NCBI GenBank assembly: GCA_021805565.1
Contig: JAJZFA010000024.1
Coordinates: 37,334-101,333, forward strand
Direction: 5' to 3'
From: Pseudomonadota bacterium
GTDB lineage: Bacteria; Pseudomonadota; Alphaproteobacteria; Acetobacterales; Acetobacteraceae
DNA: 64,000 nucleotides
A model generated the notes under the pieces. That model ran no database searches, was not told the DNA's origin, and worked only from the letters and a program-made list of their open reading frames with translations. Each line of letters opens with the position of its first letter. Position 1 is the stretch's first letter. Position numbers and translations under genes: made by a program. Positions 1-8,719 of the stretch are shown here, in pieces.

Positions 1-514
1 CGCCGATCGCGGCGGCGCCGATGCCAAGCCCGCGCATCCGGGTCACAACCGAAACCGATGCCAGGACAATGGCGATTTCCAATGCGCCCACGACGTATTC
101 ATAGCTGTGGTAACGATGCTCCGCCTTATCGCGCAGAACCTCCAGTGCCCGCGCCCTTTCGGCGATCTGTTTCATCCCTTCGCCGCTTCCGGGATCGTCG
201 CGCATGCGGGTATTATAAGCCTCGGCGTCCTTGATTCGTGCCTGGACCGCCGGGTCGGCGGCGTTTGGGAGACTGGCGAGAAGATCGGCTTCCGATGACC
301 GCACGATGGCCCGGAGATTTTTGGCCTGATAGAAAGCCCAGTCGTTCGACAGCGATACGTGATCGGTCAGATAGGCATTCTGCGCGGCTTTGCCGCCAAT
401 TTCCGACAATGCCAGCACGGCCGCGAGGGCGGATATCAGCACGGCCATGCGCCGAGCCCACGGATCCCGCAGTTCCTCGATCGCCTCCTTGGTCTTGTCC
501 ATCGCGTCGCTCAT
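1..514 (-). CDS. DUF4337-like membrane protein (partial, runs off the left edge)
   Basis: The minus-strand frame opens with ATG at 514 and stays open to base 1, so the C-terminus is missing. The product begins MSDAMDKTKEAIEEL and then has a hydrophobic helix (about residues 20-37, AVLISALAAVLALSEI), a charged soluble helical stretch, and the start of a second hydrophobic segment (EIAIVLASVSVVTRM) at the edge. A short acidic N-terminus, one membrane helix, a cytoplasmic or periplasmic coil and a final membrane region is the layout of DUF4337 proteins, whose function is unknown. It is transcribed away from the leucine operon, with about 200 bp between the two starts. Confidence 0.6.
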   Translation of the reverse strand, partial: MSDAMDKTKEAIEELRDPWARRMAVLISALAAVLALSEIGGKAAQNAYLTDHVSLSNDWAFYQAKNLRAIVRSSEADLLASLPNAADPAVQARIKDAEAYNTRMRDDPGSGEGMKQIAERARALEVLRDKAEHRYHSYEYVVGALEIAIVLASVSVVTRMRGLGIGAAAIG

Positions 515-715
515 GTGCGGTTCTCCTGCTTCCGCCACAGCGGCACGACCGGGTCATAACCGAAAGCGGACGACGGGCCAATGACGGGGCTTGGCGATCG
601 GTGCATCGGCGCGCCGATAAGGCTGCTTTCTATCCGGCGGTATTCTCGCTTGGCGGCGGCAAACGGCTGGGGCAGTGTGCCGCCCACATCGCGATAACAA
701 TCTGGGGATACGGGA

Positions 716-1882
716 ATGGCCAGCCTGCCGGGACTGAACTTCGATCTGGGAGAAAGCGCGGATATGCTGCGCGCCACCGTCCAGACGTTCGCCGCGGCGG
801 AAATCGCTCCGCGCGCCGCCGCCATCGACCGCGACAACAGCTTCCCCATGGACCTATGGCCCAAAATGGGCGCGCTGGGCGTGCTGGGCGTCACCGCGGC
901 GGAAACGTATGGCGGCGCCGCCATGGGCTACCTGGAACATGTCGTCGCAATGGAGGAGATTTCGCGGGCATCCGCGTCGGTGGGCCTGTCGTACGGAGCG
1001 CATTCCAATTTATGCGTCAACCAGATTTCCCGGAATGGATCGGACTCGCAAAAGCAGCGCTATTTGCCCGGCCTGATCCGCGGATCCCATGTCGGCGCGC
1101 TGGCCATGAGCGAGACGGGCGCGGGGTCCGATGTGGTCGGCATGCGCACGCGGGCGGATAAAAAGGGCGACCGGTATGTGCTGAACGGGTCCAAAATGTG
1201 GATCACCAACGGTCCGGATGCCGATGTGTTGGTTATCTACGCGAAGACCGACCCCGCGGCCGGGTCCAGGGGGATTACCGCATTTCTGGTGGAAAAAGGG
1301 TTCCCCGGATTTTCCACCGCGCAAAAGCTGGACAAGCTGGGCATGCGCGGGTCCAACACCTGCGAACTGGTGTTCCAGGATTGCGAGGTGCCGTCCGACA
1401 ACGTTTTGGGTTCGGCCGGGCGCGGCGTCGCCGTTTTAATGAGCGGCCTGGACTACGAGCGCGCCGTCCTCGCCGCCGGCCCGCTCGGTATTATGCAGGC
1501 GTGCATGGACGCGGTGCTGCCGTATGTTCACGAGCGCAAGCAGTTCGGTCAGGCGATCGGCGAATTTCAGTTGATGCAGGGCAAACTGGCCGACATGTAC
1601 ACGACGATGAACGCGGCCAAAGCCTATGTGTACGCCGTGGCAAAGGCCTGCGACCGGGGGGAAACCACCCGCAAGGACGCGGCCGGCGCGATCTTGTACG
1701 CGGCGGAAAAGGCCACCTGGATGGCGTTGGAAGCCATCCAGGCGCTGGGTGGCAATGGATACATCAACGACTATCCCACCGGCCGGCTGCTGCGCGATGC
1801 GAAATTGTACGAAATTGGGGCGGGAACGAGCGAGATCAGGCGCATGTTGATCGGGCGCGAATTGTTCGCGGAGACCGCGTAA
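716..1882 (+). CDS. ivd: Isovaleryl-CoA dehydrogenase
   Basis: This FAD-dependent acyl-CoA dehydrogenase (388 aa) oxidises isovaleryl-CoA to 3-methylcrotonyl-CoA in leucine breakdown. The full-length family layout is present: the signature [14 protein letters not shown] near residue 130, and the C-terminal block [20 protein letters not shown] followed by GAGTSEIRR. The catalytic base sits in LDYERAVLA (Glu248), the helix position characteristic of isovaleryl-CoA dehydrogenases rather than the C-terminal Glu of short- and medium-chain enzymes. The stop codon overlaps the ATG of the next gene by one base, so the two carboxylase genes that follow are probably translationally coupled. No dedicated regulator such as LiuR is visible nearby. 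Confidence 0.95.
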   Translation: MASLPGLNFDLGESADMLRATVQTFAAAEIAPRAAAIDRDNSFPMDLWPKMGALGVLGVTAAETYGGAAMGYLEHVVAMEEISRASASVGLSYGAHSNLCVNQISRNGSDSQKQRYLPGLIRGSHVGALAMSETGAGSDVVGMRTRADKKGDRYVLNGSKMWITNGPDADVLVIYAKTDPAAGSRGITAFLVEKGFPGFSTAQKLDKLGMRGSNTCELVFQDCEVPSDNVLGSAGRGVAVLMSGLDYERAVLAAGPLGIMQACMDAVLPYVHERKQFGQAIGEFQLMQGKLADMYTTMNAAKAYVYAVAKACDRGETTRKDAAGAILYAAEKATWMALEAIQALGGNGYINDYPTGRLLRDAKLYEIGAGTSEIRRMLIGRELFAETA

Positions 1883-3474
1883 TGGCGGTCATCCGGTCCG
1901 ATCTTTCCCCCCGCACGCCGGAATTCGCCGCCAACGCCGGCACCATGCGCGGCCTTGTCGCCGACCTGCGCGCACGGATTGCCGATGTGTCGCAAGGCGG
2001 CGGAGCCGTCGCCCGGGAACGTCATGTCGCCCGCGGCAAGCTGCTGCCGCGCGATCGGGTGGCGGCGCTGATCGACCCTGGTTCGCCATTCCTGGAATTG
2101 TCTCAGCTTGCCGCGTTCGGGCTGTACGGCGGCGATGTGCCGGCGGCCGGGATCGTAACCGGTATCGGCCGCGTGTCGGGCCGCGAATGCGTGGTCGTGG
2201 CGAACGATGCCACCGTCAAGGGCGGCACCTACTTTCCCATGACGGTCAAGAAACATCTGCGCGCACAGGAAATCGCCCGCAACAATAATTTGCCGTGCTT
2301 GTATCTGGTCGATTCCGGCGGCGCCTTCCTGCCGATGCAGGACGAAATCTTCCCCGACCGGGATCATTTCGGCCGCATCTTCTTCAATCAGGCCAACATG
2401 TCGGCCGAGGGCATTCCGCAAATCGCCGTCGTCATGGGGTCGTGTACCGCCGGCGGGGCGTACGTGCCCGCCATGAGCGACGAGAGCATCATTGTCCGCA
2501 AACAGGGCACTATTTTCCTCGGCGGCCCCCCGCTGGTGCAGGCCGCGACAGGGGAAATCGTGTCGGCCGAAGACCTCGGCGGCGCGGACGTGCATGCCCG
2601 CACGTCCGGCGTGGTCGATCATTACGCGCGCAACGACCATCACGCGCTGTCGATCTGCCGCCGCATCGTCGCCGGGCTGAACCGGCCGAAGCCGGTGCCG
2701 GTGGAACGCCGCCCGCCGGAACCGCCCGCGTACGATCCGGCGGAATTGCACGGCGTGGTGCCCACGGATTTACGGGCGCCGTACGACGTGCGGGAAGTCA
2801 TTGCCCGCATCGTCGACGGCAGCGATTTCGATGAGTTCAAACGACTGTACGGCACAACCCTGGTGTGCGGATTCGCCCATTTGTACGGCTATCCGGTCGG
2901 GATCGTCGCCAATAACGGCATCCTGTTTTCGGAATCCTCGCTGAAAGGCGCACATTTCATCGAGTTGTGCAGCCAGCGGAACATTCCGTTGATATTCTTG
3001 CAGAATATCGCGGGATTTATGGTGGGCCGCAAATACGAATCGGGCGGCATCGCCAAGGACGGCGCCAAGCTGGTGACAGCGGTTTCCACCACCGCCGTTC
3101 CGAAAATCACGATGGTTATCGGCGGCAGCTATGGCGCCGGCAATTACGGCATGTGCGGGCGCGCCTACGATCCGCGCTTCCTGTTCATGTGGCCCAACGC
3201 GCGTATCTCGGTGATGGGCGGCGAACAGGCGGCGGGCGTGCTGGCGACGGTGCGCGCCGGGTCCGCCGGTTGGTCCAAGGAACAGGAAGAGGCGTTCAAG
3301 GCGCCGATCCGGTCGCAGTACGATACGCAGGGCCACCCGTATTACGCCAGTGCCCGGTTGTGGGACGATGGCGTCATAGACCCCGCCGACAGCCGGCGCG
3401 TGCTGGGGCTTTCGCTGTCCGCCGCGTTGAACAAACCCTTGCGGGATACGCGCTTCGGCGTGTTCAGGATGTAA
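1882..3474 (+). CDS. mccB: Methylcrotonyl-CoA carboxylase, carboxyltransferase (beta) subunit
   Basis: This 530-aa carboxyltransferase moves CO2 from carboxybiotin to 3-methylcrotonyl-CoA, forming 3-methylglutaconyl-CoA. Two crotonase-like halves are evident. The N-terminal half has [21 protein letters not shown] and the CoA-binding [13 protein letters not shown] block. The C-terminal half has [20 protein letters not shown] and an [20 protein letters not shown] stretch. The length and the KGGTYFP motif are typical of MccB/LiuB rather than propionyl-CoA carboxylase beta. The start is set by the TAATG junction with ivd. It lies between ivd and the biotin-carrying alpha subunit, the usual liu gene neighbourhood. 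Confidence 0.95.
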   Translation: MAVIRSDLSPRTPEFAANAGTMRGLVADLRARIADVSQGGGAVARERHVARGKLLPRDRVAALIDPGSPFLELSQLAAFGLYGGDVPAAGIVTGIGRVSGRECVVVANDATVKGGTYFPMTVKKHLRAQEIARNNNLPCLYLVDSGGAFLPMQDEIFPDRDHFGRIFFNQANMSAEGIPQIAVVMGSCTAGGAYVPAMSDESIIVRKQGTIFLGGPPLVQAATGEIVSAEDLGGADVHARTSGVVDHYARNDHHALSICRRIVAGLNRPKPVPVERRPPEPPAYDPAELHGVVPTDLRAPYDVREVIARIVDGSDFDEFKRLYGTTLVCGFAHLYGYPVGIVANNGILFSESSLKGAHFIELCSQRNIPLIFLQNIAGFMVGRKYESGGIAKDGAKLVTAVSTTAVPKITMVIGGSYGAGNYGMCGRAYDPRFLFMWPNARISVMGGEQAAGVLATVRAGSAGWSKEQEEAFKAPIRSQYDTQGHPYYASARLWDDGVIDPADSRRVLGLSLSAALNKPLRDTRFGVFRM

Positions 3475-3479
3475 CCGGA

Positions 3480-5444
3480 ATGTTTCGCACGCTGCTGATC
3501 GCCAACCGTGGCGAAATCGCCTGCCGCATCGCCCGAACGGCGCGCCGGATGGGTATCGAAACCATCGCCGTGTATTCCGCCGCCGACGCGCATGCGCTGC
3601 ATGTATCGGCGGCGGATCGCGCTTACCCGATCGGCCCCGCGGCCGCGCGCGACAGCTACCTGAATATTCCACGGATCGTCGGAACGGCTCTGGCCGCCGG
3701 GGCGGACGCGATCCATCCCGGATACGGTTTCCTGTCGGAAAACCCGGCCTTCGCCGACGCCTGTGCCGAAGCCGGTATCGTCTTCGTGGGGCCGCCCGCC
3801 TCGGCCATGCGGGCAATGGGATCGAAGTCCGCGGCGAAGGCGCTGATGGAGAAAACCGCCGTGCCGCTGCTGCCGGGCTATCACGGCGAACGCCAGGATG
3901 CGGCGTTCCTGGAAGACCAGGCGGTGCGTATCGGCTTTCCGGTGGTGATCAAGGCGGTTTCCGGCGGCGGCGGACGCGGCATGCGGGTGGTAACGGATGC
4001 AACCGGTTTCGCTCCGGCGTTACTGTCCGCTCAGCAGGAAGCCGCATCCGCGTTCGGCGACGACCGGGTGCTGATCGAGCGGTATCTGCAACGGCCCCGC
4101 CATATCGAGGTCCAGATCTTCGCCGACACCCATGGCGCCGCCGTGCATTTGTCCGAGCGCGATTGTTCCGCGCAGCGGCGCCACCAGAAGGTGCTGGAAG
4201 AAGCCCCCGCACCCGGCCTGCCGGCCGCTCAGCGCGAGGCGATGGGGGCGGCGGCGGTCGCGGCGGCGAAGGCGGTTGGCTATACCGGGGCCGGAACGGT
4301 CGAATTCGTCGCCGATGCCGGCGGGTTCTACTTTCTGGAAATGAACACAAGGCTTCAGGTCGAACATCCCGTTACCGAGATGGTGACCGGGTTCGATCTT
4401 GTGGAATGGCAATTGCGTGTCGCGGCCGGCGAACCGCTGCCGGTATCGCAACCGGAGATCGGCCTGACCGGCCACGCGATCGAAGCCCGTATCTACGCGG
4501 AGGACCCCGCCCGCGATTTCGCACCCTCGGTCGGACGCCTCGCGTTGTTTCAAACTCCGGCCGCAAGCGCCGGCGTGCGGGTGGATACCGGGTTCGCCAC
4601 GGGCGATACGGTATCGGTTCATTACGATGCCATGCTGGCAAAACTGATCTGCCATGGCCCAACGCGGGAAGCAGCGTTGTTTCGCATGTCGCGGGCGCTG
4701 GCCGATTGCGCGGTGGCCGGGGTCGCCAGCAACCTCGATCTGCTCAAGCGCATCGTCGATCATCCGGATTTTATTGCCGGCGGTATCGATACCGGCTTCA
4801 TCGCGCGCGAGGCCGGCACGCTGCTGGCCGCCCAGGGCACGCCGCCGCCGGATATTCTGGCCGTGGCGGCTTTGGCCGTGCTGGCGGAGGAAACACCCGC
4901 CGGGGACGACCCGTGGGATGAAACCGATCTGTGGTGGCTGAATACAGCACCCGTCCGGATACTGGAATTTACCGATGGCGAAACGTCTTACCCTGTCCGC
5001 GTCGCGCGCGACCCGGCGGGCTGGCGGATTGGGGATGTCGCCGGCAGTGCCGGACGCCTGAACGACGGACGGTTGCGCGTGTCGCTGGACGGTGTATGGC
5101 GAACCGTCCGGGCAACGATCGACCGGCAGACGGTGACACTGCGCGATAACGGCGAGACGTGGCGGTTCGGCCTGCCCGACCCGCTGGCCGCGTCCGATGA
5201 GGAAGAAGATGCCGGCGACCGGCTGATCGCGCCCATCCCCGGTCTGGTGACTCAGGTTTTGGCCGTGGCGGGCGATCGTGTAACACGCGGTCAGGTCCTG
5301 GTCGTGCTGGAAGCGATGAAGACCGTCTTCCGGCTGTCCGCGCGCGCCGACACGGTGGTAGCGTCGGTATCCTGTGCGGCGGGCGAAATGGTGGGGGAAG
5401 GGCAGATACTGGTCGGGTTCGGGGAACTTGCCCCAGCCGGATAG
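3480..5444 (+). CDS. mccA: Methylcrotonyl-CoA carboxylase, biotin carboxylase/BCCP (alpha) subunit
   Basis: This 654-aa protein contains the ATP-dependent biotin carboxylase and the biotin carrier domain. It opens with the canonical MFRTLLIANRGEIACRI, then has the ATP-grasp glycine loop KAVSGGGGRGMRVV and EMNTRLQVEHPVTEMVTGFD. A connecting domain follows, and a C-terminal biotinyl domain carries the lysine in EAMKTV (Lys614). The usual motif is AMKM, so the residue after the biotinylated lysine is a minor variant. The start lies 5 bases after the mccB stop. Together with ivd it makes the first three steps of leucine acyl-CoA degradation after the keto acid dehydrogenase. Genes for methylglutaconyl-CoA hydratase and HMG-CoA lyase are not in the cluster. 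Confidence 0.95.
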   Translation: MFRTLLIANRGEIACRIARTARRMGIETIAVYSAADAHALHVSAADRAYPIGPAAARDSYLNIPRIVGTALAAGADAIHPGYGFLSENPAFADACAEAGIVFVGPPASAMRAMGSKSAAKALMEKTAVPLLPGYHGERQDAAFLEDQAVRIGFPVVIKAVSGGGGRGMRVVTDATGFAPALLSAQQEAASAFGDDRVLIERYLQRPRHIEVQIFADTHGAAVHLSERDCSAQRRHQKVLEEAPAPGLPAAQREAMGAAAVAAAKAVGYTGAGTVEFVADAGGFYFLEMNTRLQVEHPVTEMVTGFDLVEWQLRVAAGEPLPVSQPEIGLTGHAIEARIYAEDPARDFAPSVGRLALFQTPAASAGVRVDTGFATGDTVSVHYDAMLAKLICHGPTREAALFRMSRALADCAVAGVASNLDLLKRIVDHPDFIAGGIDTGFIAREAGTLLAAQGTPPPDILAVAALAVLAEETPAGDDPWDETDLWWLNTAPVRILEFTDGETSYPVRVARDPAGWRIGDVAGSAGRLNDGRLRVSLDGVWRTVRATIDRQTVTLRDNGETWRFGLPDPLAASDEEEDAGDRLIAPIPGLVTQVLAVAGDRVTRGQVLVVLEAMKTVFRLSARADTVVASVSCAAGEMVGEGQILVGFGELAPAG

Positions 5445-5534
5445 GCGAACCGGCGGGTCGCGCGAATAAACGCCTCGGTTGCGTCCGCCGCCGCCTGCTG
5501 TATGGAGTCATCGCCAACAGCATCAGGAGGATGC

Positions 5535-6599
5535 GTGACCCCCGAAACCGGCCTGCGGTCCGCCGCCGAAAGCGTTCCCTTGGACTGGGCCGCGGTTCGC
5601 CGCCATCTGGCCGCCCATGGTCATCGCCTGGACGCCGATCCGCCGCCGCGCCAGTTTGCCGGCGGCCTGGCCAATCTGAATTACCTGATCCACCTGGACG
5701 GCCGGCCCGCCGTGCTGCGGCGCCCGCCGATGGGGGATTTGCCGGCCGGGTCTTTCGACATGGCGCGCGAATTCCGTATTCTGTCGCGCCTGCCGGACGC
5801 GTTGCCGTTCATCGCGCGCGGCCTGTATCTGTGCAGCGATCCGTCCGTGATCGGCCAGCCGTTCCAGATCATCGAATACCGTTCGGGACTGGTCATCCGC
5901 GAACATTTGCCCCCGCATCTGGCGCATCGTCCGGACATCGGCGCGCGCCTTTCCCGCATGCTGCTGGAAACCATTGCCGCCATCCACGCGGTGGATACCG
6001 AAGCGGCCGGGCTGGACGATCTGGGCCGGCCGGAAGGATTTCTGGCACGCGGAGTCTCCGGTTGGCGCAAACGCGGCCTCGCCGCGCTGGAAGACGGCAC
6101 CGAGGCGCTGCACACCGGCATCGGCACCTGGCTTGAAAGGCATATCGTCCCGGACGGGCCGCCCGCGCTGCTGCACAACGACTTCAAGCTGAACAACATC
6201 ATCCTCGATCCGGACAGTTTCGCCCCGCGCGCCGTGGTGGACTGGGATCAGGGCACACGCGGCGATCCGCTGTTCGATTTCGCGACGCTGCTGACATACT
6301 GGATCCATCCCGGAGATCCCCCGGCCATGCACGACATGGAGCAAATGCCCGCCGTGGAAGCCTGCCTGTGTTCCCGTCAGGACGCCGTCGCCGATTACGC
6401 TCGCCTGTCGGGGCGCGACATGTCGGACTTTCTGTTTTATCGCGTGCTGGCCATGTACAAATTATCGGTCATTTTTCTTCAACTCGGCCTGCGCTATCGC
6501 ACCGGCGTCACGCGAGAGCAACGTTATGCCCATCTGACCGGAATCGGCACGGGCATTTTGGAATTCACCCACGAAATCGCCAAGGGACGCGCATTCTGA
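5535..6599 (+). CDS. Aminoglycoside-phosphotransferase-family kinase (LvaA/ACAD10-11 kinase-like)
   Basis: This protein-kinase-fold small-molecule kinase (354 aa from the GTG) has the catalytic loop LLHNDFKLNNIILD (His214, Asp216) and the metal-binding VVDWDQG (Asp236). I chose the GTG at 5535 because an AGGAGG lies just 4 bases upstream at 5525-5530; an in-frame ATG at 5502 is possible but has no clear ribosome site. Members beside acyl-CoA dehydrogenases are not antibiotic kinases. In Pseudomonas LvaA and in mammalian ACAD10/11 the homologous domain phosphorylates the hydroxyl of 4-hydroxyacyl-CoA. It overlaps the acyl-CoA dehydrogenase gene by one base (TGATG), which supports a joint pathway. 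The precise substrate is an inference. Confidence 0.8.
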   Translation: MTPETGLRSAAESVPLDWAAVRRHLAAHGHRLDADPPPRQFAGGLANLNYLIHLDGRPAVLRRPPMGDLPAGSFDMAREFRILSRLPDALPFIARGLYLCSDPSVIGQPFQIIEYRSGLVIREHLPPHLAHRPDIGARLSRMLLETIAAIHAVDTEAAGLDDLGRPEGFLARGVSGWRKRGLAALEDGTEALHTGIGTWLERHIVPDGPPALLHNDFKLNNIILDPDSFAPRAVVDWDQGTRGDPLFDFATLLTYWIHPGDPPAMHDMEQMPAVEACLCSRQDAVADYARLSGRDMSDFLFYRVLAMYKLSVIFLQLGLRYRTGVTREQRYAHLTGIGTGILEFTHEIAKGRAF

Positions 6600-7768
6600 T
6601 GGATTTTTCGCTCACGCCGGAATTACAGGCACTACAGCAGCGCACACGCGCGTTCATTCGCGACAAAATTATTCCACTGGAAGCCGACGGGCGCCAGACA
6701 CGGCACGGCCCCACCGAGGAATTCCGCCGTGAACTGGTCGCGCTGGCCGCAGCCGAGGGGCTGGTCGCCCCGCATGTCGGGGCTGAATACGGCGGTTTAG
6801 GCCTGTCCCATGTCGGCAAGGCGGTCGTTTTCGAGGAAGCCGGCTATTCCCTGCTTGGCCCCGTCGCGATGCATATTTTCGCCCCCGACGAAGGCAATAT
6901 GCATCTTCTGGAAGCGGTCGCGTCGCCGGAACAGAAAGACCGCTGGTTGCGCCCCTTGGCCGCCGGAACCACCCGGTCGTGCTTTTGCATGACGGAACCC
7001 GCGCCCGGCGCGGGTTCCGATCCGGCGGCGATGCTGACCACGGCCGTCAAGGACGGCAATCATTACGTCATCAACGGCGATAAATGGTTCATCACCGGGG
7101 CCGATGGGGCCGCTTTCGCCATTATCATGGCGAAGGGCGAGGACGGACAGGCAACGATGTTCCTGGCCGACATGGACACGGCCGGCATCGAGATCGTCCG
7201 GGCGATGGATAGCCTGGACAGTGCCTTCGCGGGCGGTCACGCCGTGATGCGGTTTAACAATGTCCGTGTTCCCGCCAGCGACATCCTGGGCGAACCGGGC
7301 AAGGGCTTCCGCTACGCTCAGGTTCGTCTCGCCCCCGCCCGGTTGACCCACTGCATGCGCTGGCTTGGTGCGGCTAAACGCGCGCACGAAATCGCCACGG
7401 ACTACGCACTGAAGCGCGAAGTGTTCGGGTCCAAACTGATTGGGCACGAAGGCGTGGGCTTTATGCTGGCGGATAACGAAATGGATATCCGCATGAGCCG
7501 GCTGTCGATCCTGCACACCGCCTGGCTGCTGGACCAGGGCGAACGCGGCGGCACCGAATCCTCCATGGCGAAAGTGTTCGTGTCCGAAGCGGTCTGGCGC
7601 GTGGTCGACCGGTGCGTTCAGGTTCTGGGCGGGCAGGGCGTGACCGGCGAAACCCTGGTTGCCCGGCTGTTCAACGAAGTCCGCGGCTTCCGCATCTACG
7701 ACGGGCCGTCGGAAGTACACCGGTGGAGCCTGGCGCAACGCATTGCCCGCAACGGAGCGAACTGGTGA
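6599..7768 (+). CDS. Acyl-CoA dehydrogenase (LvaC/ACAD11-like partner of the kinase)
   Basis: This 389-aa acyl-CoA dehydrogenase has the FAD-binding CFCMTEPAPGAGSDPAAM block, a GADGAAFAIIMAKGE segment and the C-terminal QVLGGQGVTGETLVARLFNEVRGFRIYDGPSEVHRWSL arrangement (quoted in parts: QVLGGQGVTGE, then YDGPSEVHRW). It starts inside the stop codon of the kinase gene, and its own stop overlaps the GTG of the SDR gene. By analogy with LvaC and the ACAD10/11 dehydrogenase domain, the likely role is removing phosphate from a 4-phosphoacyl-CoA to give the enoyl-CoA. An ordinary branched-chain acyl-CoA dehydrogenase activity cannot be excluded from sequence. Confidence 0.85.
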   Translation: MDFSLTPELQALQQRTRAFIRDKIIPLEADGRQTRHGPTEEFRRELVALAAAEGLVAPHVGAEYGGLGLSHVGKAVVFEEAGYSLLGPVAMHIFAPDEGNMHLLEAVASPEQKDRWLRPLAAGTTRSCFCMTEPAPGAGSDPAAMLTTAVKDGNHYVINGDKWFITGADGAAFAIIMAKGEDGQATMFLADMDTAGIEIVRAMDSLDSAFAGGHAVMRFNNVRVPASDILGEPGKGFRYAQVRLAPARLTHCMRWLGAAKRAHEIATDYALKREVFGSKLIGHEGVGFMLADNEMDIRMSRLSILHTAWLLDQGERGGTESSMAKVFVSEAVWRVVDRCVQVLGGQGVTGETLVARLFNEVRGFRIYDGPSEVHRWSLAQRIARNGANW

Positions 7769-8514
7769 GCCAGGATTTCGATCTGACCGGCAAGGTCTGT
7801 GTCGTGACCGGCGCCGGCCGCGGCATCGGGCGCGGCATGGCCGAAGGCCTGGCGCGTCATGGCGCGACCGTCGTCCTGAGCGGACGGACCAGGGCAACGC
7901 TGGAGGAAGCCGCCGCCGCGATCGGCGACCGAGCGGTTGTTGTCATTGCGGATGTGTCGAAGGAAGCGGACGTTCTGGCGCTGCGCGATGCGGCACTGCA
8001 ACGATGCGGGCGCATCGACGTGCTGGTGAACAATGCCGGGGTGAACGCGATTTTCAAGGGGATCGAACGTACCACGCTGGCCGAGTGGCAAGACATGATC
8101 GATGTCAACCTGACCGGCGTGTTTCTGTGCTGCAAACACCTGGGCGGCGCCATCGGCGAAGGCGGATCGGTTATCAACGTCAGTTCGGTGGCCGGGCATA
8201 ACGGCTTGCCCCGGTCGGTGCCGTATTGCGCGTCCAAGGGCGGCGTGGAAATGCTGACCAAGGCGCTGGCGCTCGATTGGGCCAAGCGAGGGGTGCGGGT
8301 CAACACCCTGGCGCCCGGGTGGGTCGATACCGATCTGACGCACGGACTGCTGGAACACGACGTACACGGCAAGCGCTTGCTGGACCGCACTCCGCTGGGG
8401 CGTTTCGCCACGCCGCGCGATATGGCGGGCGGCGCGGTGTTTCTGGCGAGCGATGCGTCGGCGTTTATGACCGGACAGAGCCTGGTCATCGACGGTGGTT
8501 GGGGCGCGGAGTAG
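7765..8514 (+). CDS. Short-chain dehydrogenase/reductase (LvaD-like position)
   Basis: This classical SDR (249 aa) has the nucleotide-binding TGAGRGIG (residues 15-22), the structural NNAG, and a catalytic Ser141, Tyr154 and Lys158 in the SSVAG and YCASK segments. The GTG start at 7765 overlaps the previous stop (GTGA). It is the third gene of a kinase, acyl-CoA dehydrogenase and SDR string. In the levulinate operon the equivalent reductase (LvaD) reduces the 4-keto group to the 4-hydroxyacyl-CoA that the kinase then phosphorylates. That role fits here but is inferred from gene order. About 205 bp without a recognisable gene separate it from the convergent dnaE2. Confidence 0.85.
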   Translation: MSQDFDLTGKVCVVTGAGRGIGRGMAEGLARHGATVVLSGRTRATLEEAAAAIGDRAVVVIADVSKEADVLALRDAALQRCGRIDVLVNNAGVNAIFKGIERTTLAEWQDMIDVNLTGVFLCCKHLGGAIGEGGSVINVSSVAGHNGLPRSVPYCASKGGVEMLTKALALDWAKRGVRVNTLAPGWVDTDLTHGLLEHDVHGKRLLDRTPLGRFATPRDMAGGAVFLASDASAFMTGQSLVIDGGWGAE

Positions 8515-8719
8515 CCGGATCGGCCGAGGATAATCCGCCGGCTGCATCGAGGGCGCCGTCGCCGACGCAGCGATACAAGCCATCGACAGCGGCACGCCGC
8601 AACTGTTGGATTTCGGCATCGGCAGCCCGTGAACCGGCGCGTCGGTAAAGCTGCCGGGCAATCCCCGCGTGGATTCCGGTGTCCGGTTTGGATCAAGCTC
8701 ATAAGGAAGGGACCGGTCG

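Noticed and set aside
8515..8719. Open codons between the SDR gene and dnaE2 that might be a gene remnant
   Set aside because: A readable stretch exists but matches no family I can name and contains stops.
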